This document shows positions 34,240 through 46,346 of a stretch of DNA of 54,378 nucleotides, piece after piece (position 1 is the first letter of the stretch; each line of letters begins with the position of its first letter). The translations under genes and the position numbers were made by a program. The notes under the pieces are model-generated. The model ran no database searches. It was not told where the DNA came from and worked only from the letters and a program-made list of their open reading frames with translations. The DNA comes from Tieghemiomyces parasiticus (Eukaryota; Kickxellomycota; Dimargaritomycetes; Dimargaritales; Dimargaritaceae): positions 7,946 to 62,323 of the forward strand of contig JANBPT010000171.1 in NCBI GenBank assembly GCA_027575765.1, given 5' to 3'.

Positions 34240-35180
34240 TCATGAGGAGTTGTAACCATCCACAATACTGTCGATATCGGTCTGGATATACTCGAGCAGG
34301 GTGTTGACACGGTCACCTAGGTCGTCGCTTTCGGTTTCCATTTCGTCGAGTTGCTGTTTGACAATGTCGCACGACTCTTCGTAACTAGCCCTTAAGCGAG
34401 CAATGTACAGCGCAAGCGTCTTGGTCCACCGTGTCTGCTCGAGAAGTTGGACCTGTCGGGCATGTCGGACAAAGTACGTCTCCTCGCCAAAAAGATTGAT
34501 CATGTTATCAACGATATAGTCAATGTTGCGCGTTACTAATGTGTACTTCTCAGCCGTGGAATAGACGCAGAAACTGTAGAACTCGTCGCTACTACATTGG
34601 CCATCGACGAAGTCACGGAATTTGCTGAAGGTACACAAAGGAAAGGGGGGCGGGTGGGTCGGAAAAATATATTGTAGGAAGGTGTTAGTTACTATATGGG
34701 CTCCGCAATTAATGAGAGCCGATCGGGGAAGGTCTACAAGCTATCGGTTGCCACCTGAGCCGCGCCACAGCAGCATTGCTCAGGAGCCAAGTAGCGGAGA
34801 TGGGCCAGGGCGTTGTTTATAGGAAGTATGACACTAGAAGTCTTGGTTGCGTCCCAGACCCTCCCTCCCCCTTCGTATTAAGCCACAGGGGAGATCGGCT
34901 AGGTAAATGATAAGCGGGGACTGTTTTGCAAGGCTGTCTCTAATCGGAGGCATTCTGCGGTGAGTCGAACGGTAGGAAGGGGAGGCCTGGTGACATACAA
35001 GCTCACCGAGCGCCGGCCGACATGGCCCGTTTCACCTTGGCGCCCCCAGCCGACGGCTAAGAAACCTGTCTGTTGAACTTACTCCTCTAATACCAGGTAA
35101 CAGCGTAAACGGCTGATTTGCTGCGTCTGAAACTGCACCAGGAGCTGGGCTTTGGTAGCACGCTCCTCGGGTGAGTACAT
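34240..35180 (-). CDS. Small helical (coiled-coil-like) protein of unknown function
   Basis: Two exons on the minus strand, 35180-35083 and 34624-34240, 160 residues. The donor is GTAAGT (35082) and the acceptor CCTTCAG (ending 34625). The phase-2 junction gives an Asp and joins LRCYLVLE to D-KFRDFVDG without a stop. Start MYSPEERATKAQLLVQFQTQ; no signal peptide or membrane segment. It looks almost entirely alpha-helical, with heptad-like stretches in the N-terminus and in LYIARLRASYEESCDIVKQQLDEMETE and the following residues to the end. Cysteines are few. I do not recognise the family; the size and helicity suggest a subunit of a larger assembly (tethering, kinetochore or organelle-biogenesis complexes have such subunits), but that is speculation. 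A long purine-rich (+ strand) region upstream mirrors the pyrimidine-rich leaders of + strand genes and supports minus-strand transcription. Confidence 0.6.
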
Positions 35181-38100
35181 GGTGGGTGTTGGAACGGGGC
35201 TCGTGAAATGGTGTGCGGAAGCTGGTAGGAATTTGGGCGGTTGCGGTGGTTGTGGCCGAGGGTGTTGCGCAGGCTTAGCGGGTCGGGGCTCTCAGCTAGT
35301 GTGACGGGCCCCGCACGTAACGGGGCAGAGTAGGCGTGCCACAAGAGAGGATATCCTTTGGGGTTGGCAGCCCGGTGGTGGAGTCGGTGACTATGGACAG
35401 TAGCGAAGGGTAGCGTTAAGAGTCATGTTAGGCAAGTTGGGAATGAAGGGAGGGGAGGGGATCGGAAGGAGGGAGGGGGGTGAGTAAGGAGTAAGGAAAT
35501 GGCCATTTGGTTGACGAAGTGAGTGCCCGGTGACAACGGAATCGAGTCCGAGATATGAGAAGTGCTCAAGGGACAGGAGGGAAATGAGACAAGAGAAGCG
35601 ACGTGTGTGTGTTGTATACGCGAGGAAGGAAGGTACGCGAACGGAACCGTTGTGGAATATGCCTAAGGACTTAGGAGCCTTAGATATGATTCAAGTACGC
35701 ACCTTAATGGTCCGCACAAAGGCAACGCGGGAAGCGACAATCGGGTAAAAAACCGGAAAGAAAGAGAGAAGTATTGGAGGGAGGTAAGGTTGACCCACTG
35801 CCCAAGGGCTGTGTACCTTACGAGGCGTAATAAGCTTGGGCAGGGGTAGGCAGTCAAGTAGGGTCTCGACGAAACCTTGGACCCGAGTTAAATAAATGAA
35901 GTAATCTGAAAAATGAACATCAAGCGACGTGGTCATACGTCATTGACTTAGAAAACCGAGGGACGGCGGCAGGGAATGTCAGGAAAGAGACAGGGCGGAC
36001 AAGTCGGGGTGGAAGCCGTCGGGTGGGGGACAGGTGGAGGTGGAGACGGAGAGGCTCCTTTAATATACTGTGGGGAATGGTTAAGGAAAAGGCTGAGGGG
36101 TGGTAGGCGCGACGGGAGTAACTTACTCTATAGCGTGATTGGAGGGAGCCCTTAAGGCAGCTCCGACGTGGCGTAGTGGCAATTCAAAGTGTCGGCCGAG
36201 GGAGCGGGTCGCTCAATGTTCCCGCTAGGATACAATATGGTTGGCAAAGGGTGCAGGAGGGTCTCAGTAAATGGCCACCCTCGTGCCGGGGTAAATTCCT
36301 ACACCTGTTGATTATAGGCGATGATGGAAGTCCCTGGAAGGAGCGGTAAAGTACCAGGCCGTACAAAGGGTGCAGTCAGATGGAGAATCTGGGGTAAACT
36401 GGTTAGCGTCATGTAAGCATCGGAGGGAAGCCCCCCCCCTGGGGTGTGGAGACAAAGGTTTGGCTATCGAAGCTTCGATACCCTGGCGGGGTGATGGAGA
36501 CAATCGAGCCAAGTGACGCTATACGGCAGCTGACCGGGGGAGGGCTGCTATAATGGCGACTGCAGTATTGAGATTACAACTAATATAGGTGAAAGGCGGG
36601 TGTGTGTGTGCGTGGCCCGTCGGTGCGATCAGGGAGGCCCAATACGCTGGTATTTGCTCTCGGGCCCGAACGATTCACAACCAACAGTTCCGACGCATTC
36701 ACCCCCGAGCGGGGAGGGGAAGGGCGGCAGTAGAAAGCATCGTCGCACATCTGACCCCGATCCTGGCCTTCAACGTGCTTGCCCCAACCCAAACTAGTGT
36801 ATGGGATGCCAGAGAGTCCCCATACATTTGGGGAGCAAAGAGATTGATCAAGCGCCTCAGCATCAATCCCCGTCCATTCGAGAGACTGGGGTACACGTGC
36901 AGCATCTGCTAAGCCAGTTGCAAAGATTGAGGCAGGCAGTGGACTGCCTGTGTACGTATGGTACAATGTCCGCGAAGATCCAAGCCCAAACACCATGCTT
37001 ACCTGTGAGGAAGCGTTCAAAAAGGGGGGCGCAGACGCAACAAGGTAGAGCAGCTATAGGCTTTAGACCGTCGTCGAGCGATAAGGCTTGGTCGGTCGGA
37101 TTGGGTGAATATCCCGTGGATTCCACGATGGAATAGATGCGGATCGAGATGGTGTGTGTTGAGGACGATGGTAAGGGGAGGGGTGCTGCCCAACGGAGGC
37201 GGAATCGGATGGAGGGGTAGAAGAGGGGAATACTGCCTGGCCTCTTGCAGGTGCCGAATAGGTTGCAGACACCCAATTCGGGTTATTGGCTGCAGGCTGG
37301 GAAAAGCGGAAGTGCCGTAGCTAATGGACGGGAACGCCCTCGTCGACCAATGAAAAGTACCGAAATTGATAAGCTACAGTGGATTAGTTCAGCTAGGATG
37401 GCTACGGGGGGGGGTTAAGCACCAATCGGATGGAGGGAATTCTGGTACGGTTGGTGAGAAGCGGGGTACAGATAGGCAGGCCTGGTAATACTCTAAGATG
37501 GTTAGCGGTTGTACTTTTTTTTTTAAAAAAAAGGACGCAACAATGTGATGGTTGAGGGAGGACTGGAACAAGGGTAGTGAAAAAAAAAGAGAGGACCTGG
37601 CGGGACAAGAGGTATGACAAAGGATAGCAAGATACACTACAGCTCGACGCGGCCCATGCCGGTTTTTAAAGGGGCAGGCAGTAGGTCCCAGCCTGTCCAT
37701 ATTAGGCAGGATCTACCTCGGTAGGTTCGCTGCTGGTATCGGACCTACCCACACTAAATTACGATCGCTGGGTCAGAGGCTATTCGCCATCCACGCTCCT
37801 TCGTCTTCGCCCTGCGGAATACAGAAATTTGGCGTCAGCGCCCGCGTTATCTCCATATTACACTGAGCCCAGGGCTTGAGCGGAAAGTCTGGGCGTCTGT
37901 ATACCGTGCTTTCACTGATTGATATGCCGCCAGATTATGCTGCTAGTCTATAAACTACTAGAGTCGTCACTGCAGGTCATCTACCGTCGCCCATACTCCA
38001 CTTCTGCGGCCGACACCCGGCGCCGTGGAATGCACTGGCAGACAGGGTCACGCGTTGGGCATCGAACGGGAGGCGGGCTGCAGCCCTGGAACAGTAGCCA

Positions 38101-41021
38101 AGTAGGCCGACATCCCGTCATGGCAGGTTTGGGCCCGGATAGGTCCCCGCACGCATCAATTTGGCTCCGCTCTCGGCTCCGTGTGGCAATGGCGGTCCTA
38201 CTCACTGCAGTGAGGGGATTGGCCAAAGGGAAGTTGGGTGGTCTAACCGAAGGGGCCGCTTGATTGAGATGCCTTTCCCTGGCCCTCACTCTACGAGGGT
38301 GTACCCGGGTATACACCACCCTCCCAATACCTCATATGCCGTCCTGGCGGGAGAAGCCGGTGCGTTGCAGAGCGATCTGGCCACTATCCCTCCATGCGGC
38401 TCAGACAGGGCCTACCTAAGCATCGGAAGTCGCTCTAGATACCGTCCAGGCGCCCCTCCAATCCACAGAGAGCCGTCCCATGCCTAGCGTCACCGTGCGA
38501 CCCTGGGAGCCACGTCAATGACAAATTTCGATGAAAACTGTAATGCAGCCAAATGACGTCGGCATCATTCGGATGGTGGTCCAGTGGGGATGGTCATACG
38601 CCCTGCCAGCGATGCACATCGAAGTTCTCAGTCAAGGGGTTGCACGTTTAAGGAAGGAGGCGGCGTGCAGACGCTATTGCATCGCCCTGGGATCTTGGGG
38701 CCCGTGCGATCACGTCATGGTACACAGGCGTGACTGATCTGAGCTGTGGGTGTTTAGCTCTTGGCTTGAATCGGAGAGCGAAGTAAAAATGGTGGGGAGA
38801 AGGGGGCATCAGCAAATCACTCCTTCGGACAACATGACGTCATTTTTCAGGTTGGGTGTCTACTGAATACCTGGCGGTCTCCTGGCCTTCCTCACAGTAT
38901 GTACCCGCAAGTGCGTGTATTACACTAGGTGAGTAGGACACGCGGCTTTCAGGGCAGACGGAATTAGTAAACATGTCATAAAAGTTAAGGGGCTGTCTGC
39001 ACTGCAGCGGATTCCTGGGCGTGCAGTGTGCGGTTTCAGAAGTCCAAAGCCACACCGCCCTACAGTGTCAACTCTAAACAACCGTCTGTTTCAGCACCGT
39101 ACTGGCAAACGGTAGACGAGGGCCAGGACGACCAGGCACAACGCTCCCTGGACCTGAGTGTTTACTGGCTTTCACAGGCCCGTCCATTCCTACGGCCAGT
39201 CGGATCCGAACGGTGAGTATGAATTAGGTAGTATCGGCGGGGATTGATGTGAACACCAACGACACAGGTGGACCTGATTTGCTCGATAGCAGCCTTCGAC
39301 ATCCCACAAATGGCGTCTTATGTCTACGGCGGACTGGATGAAAATTGTGACTAATTTGACTAACGTTGGGTCGTCGATCTTGCCTGTTTTACCTCTTCTT
39401 CTCCACCTTCCCAATTTTAAATAGACGGATGGGCGCAATCCACTTGGTACCTAGTGAATGATCGGCCCTTGGTCCCCACGACCCGACCGACCATCACCCA
39501 CACCCCCGTCCCATTATACCGCTATTGTTTACTATACTCCCACCACGCGTCAACTACAACAGTCGATACACCCGCTGTTTCTATATCCAACTCGCGGTGC
39601 CTGCAGACCGCCACCGGCACTGCGTCTCATATCCGGCCCACCTGATCGTCAGCTGTCGGTAGTATTAGGGTGAGGAGGGGTCTTATACCAATACCGGTTG
39701 GCCATGGTGGTATGCAGTACTTGTCGGGCAATGCGTTGTCCGAGATAAAGAAAGGTGGCCCATTCGACTGAGTATATAAAATGGGCTTAACTCGACTTGT
39801 TGGTATGTTTCGAGGGATCGTCGAGGAAAGTACATAGATCTTCACACACGCAAGGTTGGACTCAATTTCGGCAGTCCCCCGCCATGCATCAATCTCACTG
39901 ACACTCCCAATATTCCCAGACCAGGTGGCAGACCATCACAGTCGGCGCCACGAGACTGAGGGTACCAGTTAACGTCATTATGATGTCATAGAGCCACTGT
40001 AGTTACTCGACAGTAGCACAGTATTGGTCGTTTCGCCTTTCTCCCTAACCAACGGAGGGAGGGGGGGTTAGCTTCCTTACTAAAAAGAACTACTGATACT
40101 CTGTGACGGACTGGAGGGGGACGTTCAAGATGAACATAGTGAGAACAATATCCTCAACGCTAACCAACCTCTCCAACGCCATGAAAAAAAAAACAGCCGC
40201 CACCGCAGACGCGTATTGCGGCACATTTCTCCCGACTCTGCAGGTTTTCCGCATCGTCCGATATACCCCAAATATTGACACACTTTCGACCCGTCATATC
40301 GACCGATAACTAAAGGAAGCCTGGCCAATGTCGCATATAATCGAGATCAACCGTGAACGGCGCGCTAGTGGTATCGATCGATGGTCCCAGGAGAATGTAC
40401 TTCTCACCGTTAGATGGGAAAGGTGGTGATGGCAGCTATCAGAGGACAACCAACCGGCCTTCAAGGGCCTACACAGAGGGTTGGATAGGAATGGTGGGGG
40501 TTGACCGGTCCATACAGTCCGATATACAGAGGCCGAGGCAAGTCGAGTGATACATTGTTGAGGTGCATGGTGGCTGCTGTAGCGACATGGTACTCGAACG
40601 CAATAGCTCAAAGCTCTTCTTGCATAGCGTCTAACGAAGGATAGTGCCTCGACGGCCAGCACGCCAATACGATGGTTGCGTAAGTATAGATAAAAAAATA
40701 CCACTTCTAGAGTGGGGGCGGGGTAAATGGTGTTGGTGAGGGAAAATCGCCAATCATACGTGTCCATTATGATCATGCGTGTTAGCCATACAACCAGCTT
40801 ATAGATGTCCAGAAGGCTCTTCGATTTGTATAGTATCTCCTTGAAGAGTTTGGATTCAATTCCAAAACAAACAACTTAAACAATAGCAACATATATTAAT
40901 ACGACCAGGGACAGACATAGGTTAGTACGATATTCTTCAAAAAAACCGCTTCCTACCTGATGTTAGCTTAGCCATGAAGTCAAAACAAAGATATAAAGGA
41001 TTGCAACCGCTGCATCTACAT
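35181..41021. other. 5.8-kb gene-poor region
   Basis: From 35200 to about 37600 the + strand is purine-rich, so minus-strand frames appear open by composition (36580-37020, 36863-37276, 37063-37272 overlap in all three frames), which argues against any one being real. A possible isolated exon with acceptor TTTCAG at about 39040 and donor GTGAGT at about 39213 encodes a polar peptide (SVSAPYWQTVDEGQDDQ...) but has no supported partner exons. A poly-T/poly-A tract lies at 37514-37533. No RNA gene or transposon was recognised. Confidence 0.4.
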
Positions 41022-44000
41022 TCAAAACATGGTTCGCCGCCGTGACTTATCCTTAACCGATTTAGCAACTGGGCCTCGTGCCATTTTGATAACCGGGGCA
41101 GCCTTACCACCGGCGCCACCGGACATTACGGGGATCTGAGCGGGCTTCGGCCGAGGTACAAAGTTGAGGCCGGTAGATAAGGGTGGCCGTGAGGATGTGC
41201 CGTTGCTACCAGTCTGTTTGCCATCGTCGTCATCGCCACTAGAATCGGAGTCAGAGTTGGATTCCGATGATGGTTCAGAGTCAGATTCATCATCGTCATC
41301 TTTCTGGTGGGCCCGGTTGGGCACAGGCCCCATTGAAAACCGCGCCAGTCGGTTTGCCGGACCAGTGCGGCCGCCGCCAGACGCGGACCTCCGCATGGTC
41401 GGATGGTGGTTGGCAGCAGCAGCAGCAGTCACGTCGGACCGGTCAGTGTCCACGGTGGTTGATCCAACCTTGGGCTCGACAAGGACCTTGGCTGCCCCCG
41501 ACACCAAGAAGGCATTATCGCGCAGACCAGCGAAGGTACCGGAGCGCGAGATGGCCGACAGGGACAGGAAATGCGATTTGGGAGCCGCCCGTGGAGCGCC
41601 CGTGGGTCCGTGGTGCGGTACGGCGCCGGTCGCTGGTTTAGAAAGGGCCGTTGAGCCAGATTTTCCCGGGCCATTGTCGCCGTCGCTGTCACTCTCATCG
41701 GAACTGGTGTCTGGGGCGGGGCGTTTGGACAAGCGGATCGGCCGCTTGATCACCGGGTTCCGCGAAGTCAACCGTACTTGGACGGGTGACGATTCATGGC
41801 TCTTTAGCCGTTTACCTGGCCGATGATTTACATCACTATCGCTGTCGTCAGAGTCCGAGGCAGGTCGTTTAGCGAGGCGAGGGGTAGCTGGGTGGGTGGG
41901 TTTCGGCGCTGGAGTCTGCAGGAGGGGTGACGGGGCGGCTGCGACGGTGGGCGTGGGTTGTTCGCCTTCGCTATCGCTACTGCTGTCTGAACTAGAGTCG
42001 GATACGGTTGCGGCAGTCGGCAGCCGAGTCGATGCGGGGTTTTGCGACGGATTCGGCGGTGCTTTGGTACGCGCATTCATGTCGCCCTCATCCGTCGACT
42101 CGCTGGCGCTTGCTTCGGAAGCAGAAGGGCTAGTTACGACCCCTGCGGTCATTGGGGTGGGGCCCGGCATGGTGATGGTGCTGCTGTCAACCCGGCCACG
42201 CTGACTACCGGTATCACCACCGTCCGAGTCCGAGTCCGAGTCGGAGGAATAATCAGATACCGACTCAGTAGCTTTGCCGATCTGTGGCTCCACCGTAGCT
42301 TTTGTGATTTCCGGGTTTGCAGGCGGGCCGACCGGGGCTAGCGGACCGGAGCTCGGCGTGGTAGTAGTAGTAGTCTCGGTTCGATCACCTGGGTAATCGG
42401 GTTTATGCTCACCTGAATCGAACTGGGCACCGAATCCCAGCTTCAAAGCTTCAGTGGGCCGGGGAGACGTCGCTGTCTCAGTGACGTCTCGTCCGGCAGG
42501 TGGGCCAGCCGAAGCCGAGTCAGTATTCGGGGGAGGGGTCGGCGGGGCTGTAGTGGCAGATGCGGCCTTGGCATGACTGTTCTGCCGCTCGTTATCGGTA
42601 TCATCCGAGTCCGTCTCTGAAACGGTGGAGCTAGCCGGATCCGACGCACCCGGCACATCAGCCATCGCCCCAGGAATGGTCGACGGGATTTCGGGGGTCA
42701 TATCCCGGGGTACGTGGTTGGTGGTATCCGTTTCGGCGTGGCTTTCGTCATTACTAGGCGCGTGAGTTTCTGGGATCGGCGGCTGCAGAGTAGACATTTT
42801 GTCATCGACATCGAAAGTCGGCACTACCGGACGCAGAGTTGACCTACTTTCCTCGTTCGCCAAACCGGGTGCTAAAGCGGGAGTAGGTGTCAGCGACGTT
42901 AATTCCGATGCCTGGATCTGGACTTTGGTTGAGAGGATGTCCGATGCTTCGCTATCCGAATCCTGGTCATCGCCACTGACAGAGGCAATCGGGTTAGTAC
43001 TCGATGGATTGGAGTCCCGTAGGGCCACCCTGGCGGCTGGAGTTGGCGTAGGAATCAGTCCAGGGCGATTGCGATACGCTATCGCCGGCGCGACACGTCG
43101 ATTAAACAAGCGGCAGTCGTTGTTGTCGTCGTCGTCGTCACTACTGCTGGTATCATCGTCAGAACTGGTGTTGGAACAGCTCTGAGCAGCTGGTTGGAGC
43201 CCTGGCGTCATCACCGGCGGTTTGACAATAGGAGTGCGGCGCGTTGGGGGTTGGGGTTTCGGATTGCCGGGGACACTGGACTGAGTGGCGCGCCGGCTAC
43301 CCTGATCACTGCTATCGCTATCCCGGTGACTACCGTCCTCAGCGACGGTTAATTTCGACATGCTAGGGATGGATTGCAACGAGGTGTACTTGAAGCTATA
43401 CGGTGACCTGGTATATGTTGTGCCTGGTGTCTCTGTAAGCTGGCTGTCTTCGTTTTCCTCGTCGCTGGAGTCCGTGCTGATGCCGGATAACGGCCGGGTA
43501 GCCAATCGGGACGCTGGCGGGACGACGACCGCAGCCAGCTCAACCGGAACCGGCCCGTCGGATTCGCTGTCGCTGCCACTTGGCTTCGTTGTCAGTTCAG
43601 GCTCGGCAGTAGGCGGCCTGACCCGGGTCTCCGGTATGGGTAAGGGTTCCGGCGGGGTAGGGGCAACCGTGACATCTCCCTCATGATTATCGCTATCACT
43701 ATCACTATCACTATCGCTGTCGTCGGAGTACGAGCTATACTCAGCGTCATCCACAGCGGTATTCCTGGGAGTTGGGGTCAGGCCGGCCGCCATGGGTAAT
43801 AGAGCCGAGGTCGGGGCTATGCCGGTGGCAGGAACGGCCGACTTGGTCTCATGGCGGGAGGCATCCTCGATGGTTCCGATGTCCGAGATCGGAAGTACAG
43901 CGCTCGGGTGAGACGGGTCGGACGCTGAGAAGTTCACCGGTCTGGTCTCAGTGGCCTCAGCCTTCTGAAGGGTACCATGCCCGGAAGCTGAGCTCGGCAC

Positions 44001-46346
44001 GTTGGAAGTGTGGTTAGATGGTTGAGGTGGGTGTGGTAAAGTCACGGGGACCTCGGGCGTTTGCAAGGGAGATGGGGTTGCAACTGATGGCATCACCGGA
44101 GATTCCTTCGTGGCCGACCCGTCGGCGATCGCGCCGGCTGACCCACCGCCCCTTCCTCTCCCCGCTATATTCGCACCCGATTTAATATCCGTCGCTTTGA
44201 CCGACTGCAGCGTGGCCGTGACAGAGGAAGGTCGCGCGGGTGTGGCCGTCGGGGCGCACCAGCGTTTTGGAGAACCGTCACTGTCGCCACTGCTATCCTC
44301 GTCGGAGCTGGAACCAATGGGGCCCGATAGCCCTGCATGGGGGCTCGAGTGCATCATGGGCGGCTTGACGATGGACCGGGCAGCCGGGACTTTTCGGTTC
44401 CGGATCTTCGAGGGGCCGGGGTCGGCCGCATTCTTGGCTTCCGGATGGCCGATGCCAATGTCAGTGGCCGTGGACGCTGAGGGTGACGAGCTAAAGCGGG
44501 ATATGAGCGACGTGAAATGGTGAACGATGGACGGCATAAAGGCCGGTCGTGGGGTTGTGGTAGGCTGGTCGTCTTCGTCAGATGAGTCGCTAGGGCTGGG
44601 GCTCCCGTTAGTGGTAACCTGGGTAGTTGGCCGGGAGGCGTGAGGCCGAGTGGCGGCCTTGGGTGCAGGTCGGGGCGTCGCAGTCACGACCGGTAGTACA
44701 TTAGAGGATGTCATCACGGCCGAACCGTCCGACTCGCTGTCCAAGTCACTCTCGCTGGAGCTTTCAGCCACCGCTAGGGCCTTGGTGACGGCCGAACCAG
44801 GGGCCTTAATGGGTGGAGGAGTCGGTGCCAATATTGGTGATGGAAGGTAAGGGCGGTCCGGTGCGCTAGCCGACGGGGGCTTGACCTTGTTATCGCTGTC
44901 ACGCGAACTGGTGTCCACTACCATGGGCTGCGCTGGGAAGGACTCAGTGGGGTTGGCGTTCAACACCGGTATACTAAGAGACCCAACAGGATTGGACTTC
45001 GGGATCGGCCGATCAACCAAGCTGCCAGCCTCGCCATCGACCTGGTCATCTGCCATGGAAGCTGCGTACAGGGGCGATTGGAGCTTCAGCGAAGATTGGA
45101 CAATCGGCCCCTTTGACGAACACGGAGTATCAGGACGGCAATCGTTCACCTCGGGGTCATATCTGATTCCGGAATCCCTGTTATCACCGCTATTAGTTGC
45201 AGGCCCGACGAAGCTGGCGGTGACGGGGCTAATGGGCGGCGCTAAATGTGGGCTTGGCACCCGTTGGTTACCATCGGAAGCGCCGCTGGTATCGTCCGAA
45301 TCGCTGTAGCTGGTCACCCCGAGACCGTAGGAAGTCCGTCTAGCCGATTTCACTTTAAAGGCGGTTGACTTGACGCGCGGTGGCCGGAGAACAGGCGCCG
45401 CCGCCAGTGGCCGACCATGACGGTCGGAATCACTGCTGTCCGATTCACTCTCGCTGGTCGTCTCCAGATTGTAGGAAGGGGGCTGAGTGTCAAGGGCAGG
45501 TAAGCGGCCTTCCGAGTCGCTGCCGCTAGTAGAGTCGAGGCTGTAAGTAGGACGACGGGTTGGAAGGGGCTTGGGTATGGTAGGCCGGGTGCGCAGAGAC
45601 TGGCGCAGGACCGCATTCATAGGATGCTGCCGGCCAGGGCTAATGGACTTATTACCACCTGCGCTACGGCTGCTGAGAGGTCGCCGAGCAGGAGCGGGTT
45701 TGGTGAGGACTGGCTTCATGGCAGGATCTTCTGCATGCTTCCCATTCGACCCGTTACCACCACCACGACCACCACCACCACCACTGCTACTACTACTACT
45801 ACTACTACTACTACTAGAGTAGTGCTGGGCTGGTTCGGCTAGAATAACCGGAGGCTGACCGATTTCATCGGGTATTGGCGCCTGAGTGACGCTCGGAGCG
45901 TCCCAATCGTGATCGCTATCATCAAAAGAGGATGTGTCCACAGCCGGCTTGGGCTTACTAACGGCCTTCGTCATGGGTCTCGGTGCTGGGCGTGTGTGCC
46001 GGCGGGTTCGTTTCGTCTCGGGTCGCATGCTGATAGGACTCGCCCGCTCACCCACCGACCTGTCGTCTTCAGCGGCTGTGCCCCACACCATTGCGAGCTG
46101 GTTTATAGAACTGCGCTTGTCCAATGCTGGCCGGTTGAAACGTCTAGTTGACTGCTGGTAGGTCAGAGCGCGTCCATCCCGGCTGTAGATGCCGAAGGCG
46201 CTGTACGGAATGTCGTCCCCGCTGGAATTGGTCCCAGAGGAACTGGAATCTTGGTCGTGGCGCCGAGTCGCAGAACTCGGGGTGGCCTGGGTGGTGGACA
46301 CAGCAGCCGGGGTCGGTCTTCTGGGGTTGCCGGGAGTTGACGGCAT
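41022..46346 (-). CDS. Giant intronless Ser/Asp/Pro-rich disordered protein
   Basis: Single open frame of 1774 residues from the ATG at 46346; the frame is open 15 codons further to a TTG only. An ATG 7 nt upstream in another frame opens a 69-codon upstream frame overlapping this start. Almost the whole protein is low complexity: Ser/Asp/Glu clusters such as SDSDSDSDNHEGD recur between Pro/Thr-rich linkers, giving many potential CK2 sites, as in nucleolar Srp40/Nopp140-type proteins. A short less biased block sits near the N-terminus (IPYSAFGIYSRDGRALTYQQ, about residues 46-65 of the ATG-started protein), and the C-terminus is basic (KSVKDKSRRRTMF). Ser codon runs give trinucleotide repeats near 45785-45820. 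No enzymatic domain and no signal peptide; family unknown. The absence of stops over 5.3 kb, with a matching acidic pattern throughout, makes it a real gene. Confidence 0.8.
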   Translation of the reverse strand: MPSTPGNPRRPTPAAVSTTQATPSSATRRHDQDSSSSGTNSSGDDIPYSAFGIYSRDGRALTYQQSTRRFNRPALDKRSSINQLAMVWGTAAEDDRSVGERASPISMRPETKRTRRHTRPAPRPMTKAVSKPKPAVDTSSFDDSDHDWDAPSVTQAPIPDEIGQPPVILAEPAQHYSSSSSSSSSSSSGGGGGRGGGNGSNGKHAEDPAMKPVLTKPAPARRPLSSRSAGGNKSISPGRQHPMNAVLRQSLRTRPTIPKPLPTRRPTYSLDSTSGSDSEGRLPALDTQPPSYNLETTSESESDSSDSDRHGRPLAAAPVLRPPRVKSTAFKVKSARRTSYGLGVTSYSDSDDTSGASDGNQRVPSPHLAPPISPVTASFVGPATNSGDNRDSGIRYDPEVNDCRPDTPCSSKGPIVQSSLKLQSPLYAASMADDQVDGEAGSLVDRPIPKSNPVGSLSIPVLNANPTESFPAQPMVVDTSSRDSDNKVKPPSASAPDRPYLPSPILAPTPPPIKAPGSAVTKALAVAESSSESDLDSESDGSAVMTSSNVLPVVTATPRPAPKAATRPHASRPTTQVTTNGSPSPSDSSDEDDQPTTTPRPAFMPSIVHHFTSLISRFSSSPSASTATDIGIGHPEAKNAADPGPSKIRNRKVPAARSIVKPPMMHSSPHAGLSGPIGSSSDEDSSGDSDGSPKRWCAPTATPARPSSVTATLQSVKATDIKSGANIAGRGRGGGSAGAIADGSATKESPVMPSVATPSPLQTPEVPVTLPHPPQPSNHTSNVPSSASGHGTLQKAEATETRPVNFSASDPSHPSAVLPISDIGTIEDASRHETKSAVPATGIAPTSALLPMAAGLTPTPRNTAVDDAEYSSYSDDSDSDSDSDSDNHEGDVTVAPTPPEPLPIPETRVRPPTAEPELTTKPSGSDSESDGPVPVELAAVVVPPASRLATRPLSGISTDSSDEENEDSQLTETPGTTYTRSPYSFKYTSLQSIPSMSKLTVAEDGSHRDSDSSDQGSRRATQSSVPGNPKPQPPTRRTPIVKPPVMTPGLQPAAQSCSNTSSDDDTSSSDDDDDNNDCRLFNRRVAPAIAYRNRPGLIPTPTPAARVALRDSNPSSTNPIASVSGDDQDSDSEASDILSTKVQIQASELTSLTPTPALAPGLANEESRSTLRPVVPTFDVDDKMSTLQPPIPETHAPSNDESHAETDTTNHVPRDMTPEIPSTIPGAMADVPGASDPASSTVSETDSDDTDNERQNSHAKAASATTAPPTPPPNTDSASAGPPAGRDVTETATSPRPTEALKLGFGAQFDSGEHKPDYPGDRTETTTTTTPSSGPLAPVGPPANPEITKATVEPQIGKATESVSDYSSDSDSDSDGGDTGSQRGRVDSSTITMPGPTPMTAGVVTSPSASEASASESTDEGDMNARTKAPPNPSQNPASTRLPTAATVSDSSSDSSSDSEGEQPTPTVAAAPSPLLQTPAPKPTHPATPRLAKRPASDSDDSDSDVNHRPGKRLKSHESSPVQVRLTSRNPVIKRPIRLSKRPAPDTSSDESDSDGDNGPGKSGSTALSKPATGAVPHHGPTGAPRAAPKSHFLSLSAISRSGTFAGLRDNAFLVSGAAKVLVEPKVGSTTVDTDRSDVTAAAAANHHPTMRRSASGGGRTGPANRLARFSMGPVPNRAHQKDDDDESDSEPSSESNSDSDSSGDDDDGKQTGSNGTSSRPPLSTGLNFVPRPKPAQIPVMSGGAGGKAAPVIKMARGPVAKSVKDKSRRRTMF

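Noticed and set aside
36465..36480. 16-bp perfect palindrome TATCGAAGCTTCGATA
   Set aside because: About one such palindrome is expected by chance in a window of this size, and it has no context.
36580..37276. Overlapping minus-strand frames of 69-146 codons
   Set aside because: Several frames are open at once because the strand is pyrimidine-rich, which points to composition and not coding.
39040..39212. Isolated exon-like segment flanked by TTTCAG and GTGAGT
   Set aside because: No partner exons keep frame convincingly on either side, and no family was recognised.
43685..43735. Hexamer-like TATCAC repeats and the CTA triplets near 45785-45820, considered as a repeat array or CRISPR-like structure
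   Set aside because: They are Ser/Asp and Ser codon runs inside the giant disordered-protein gene.
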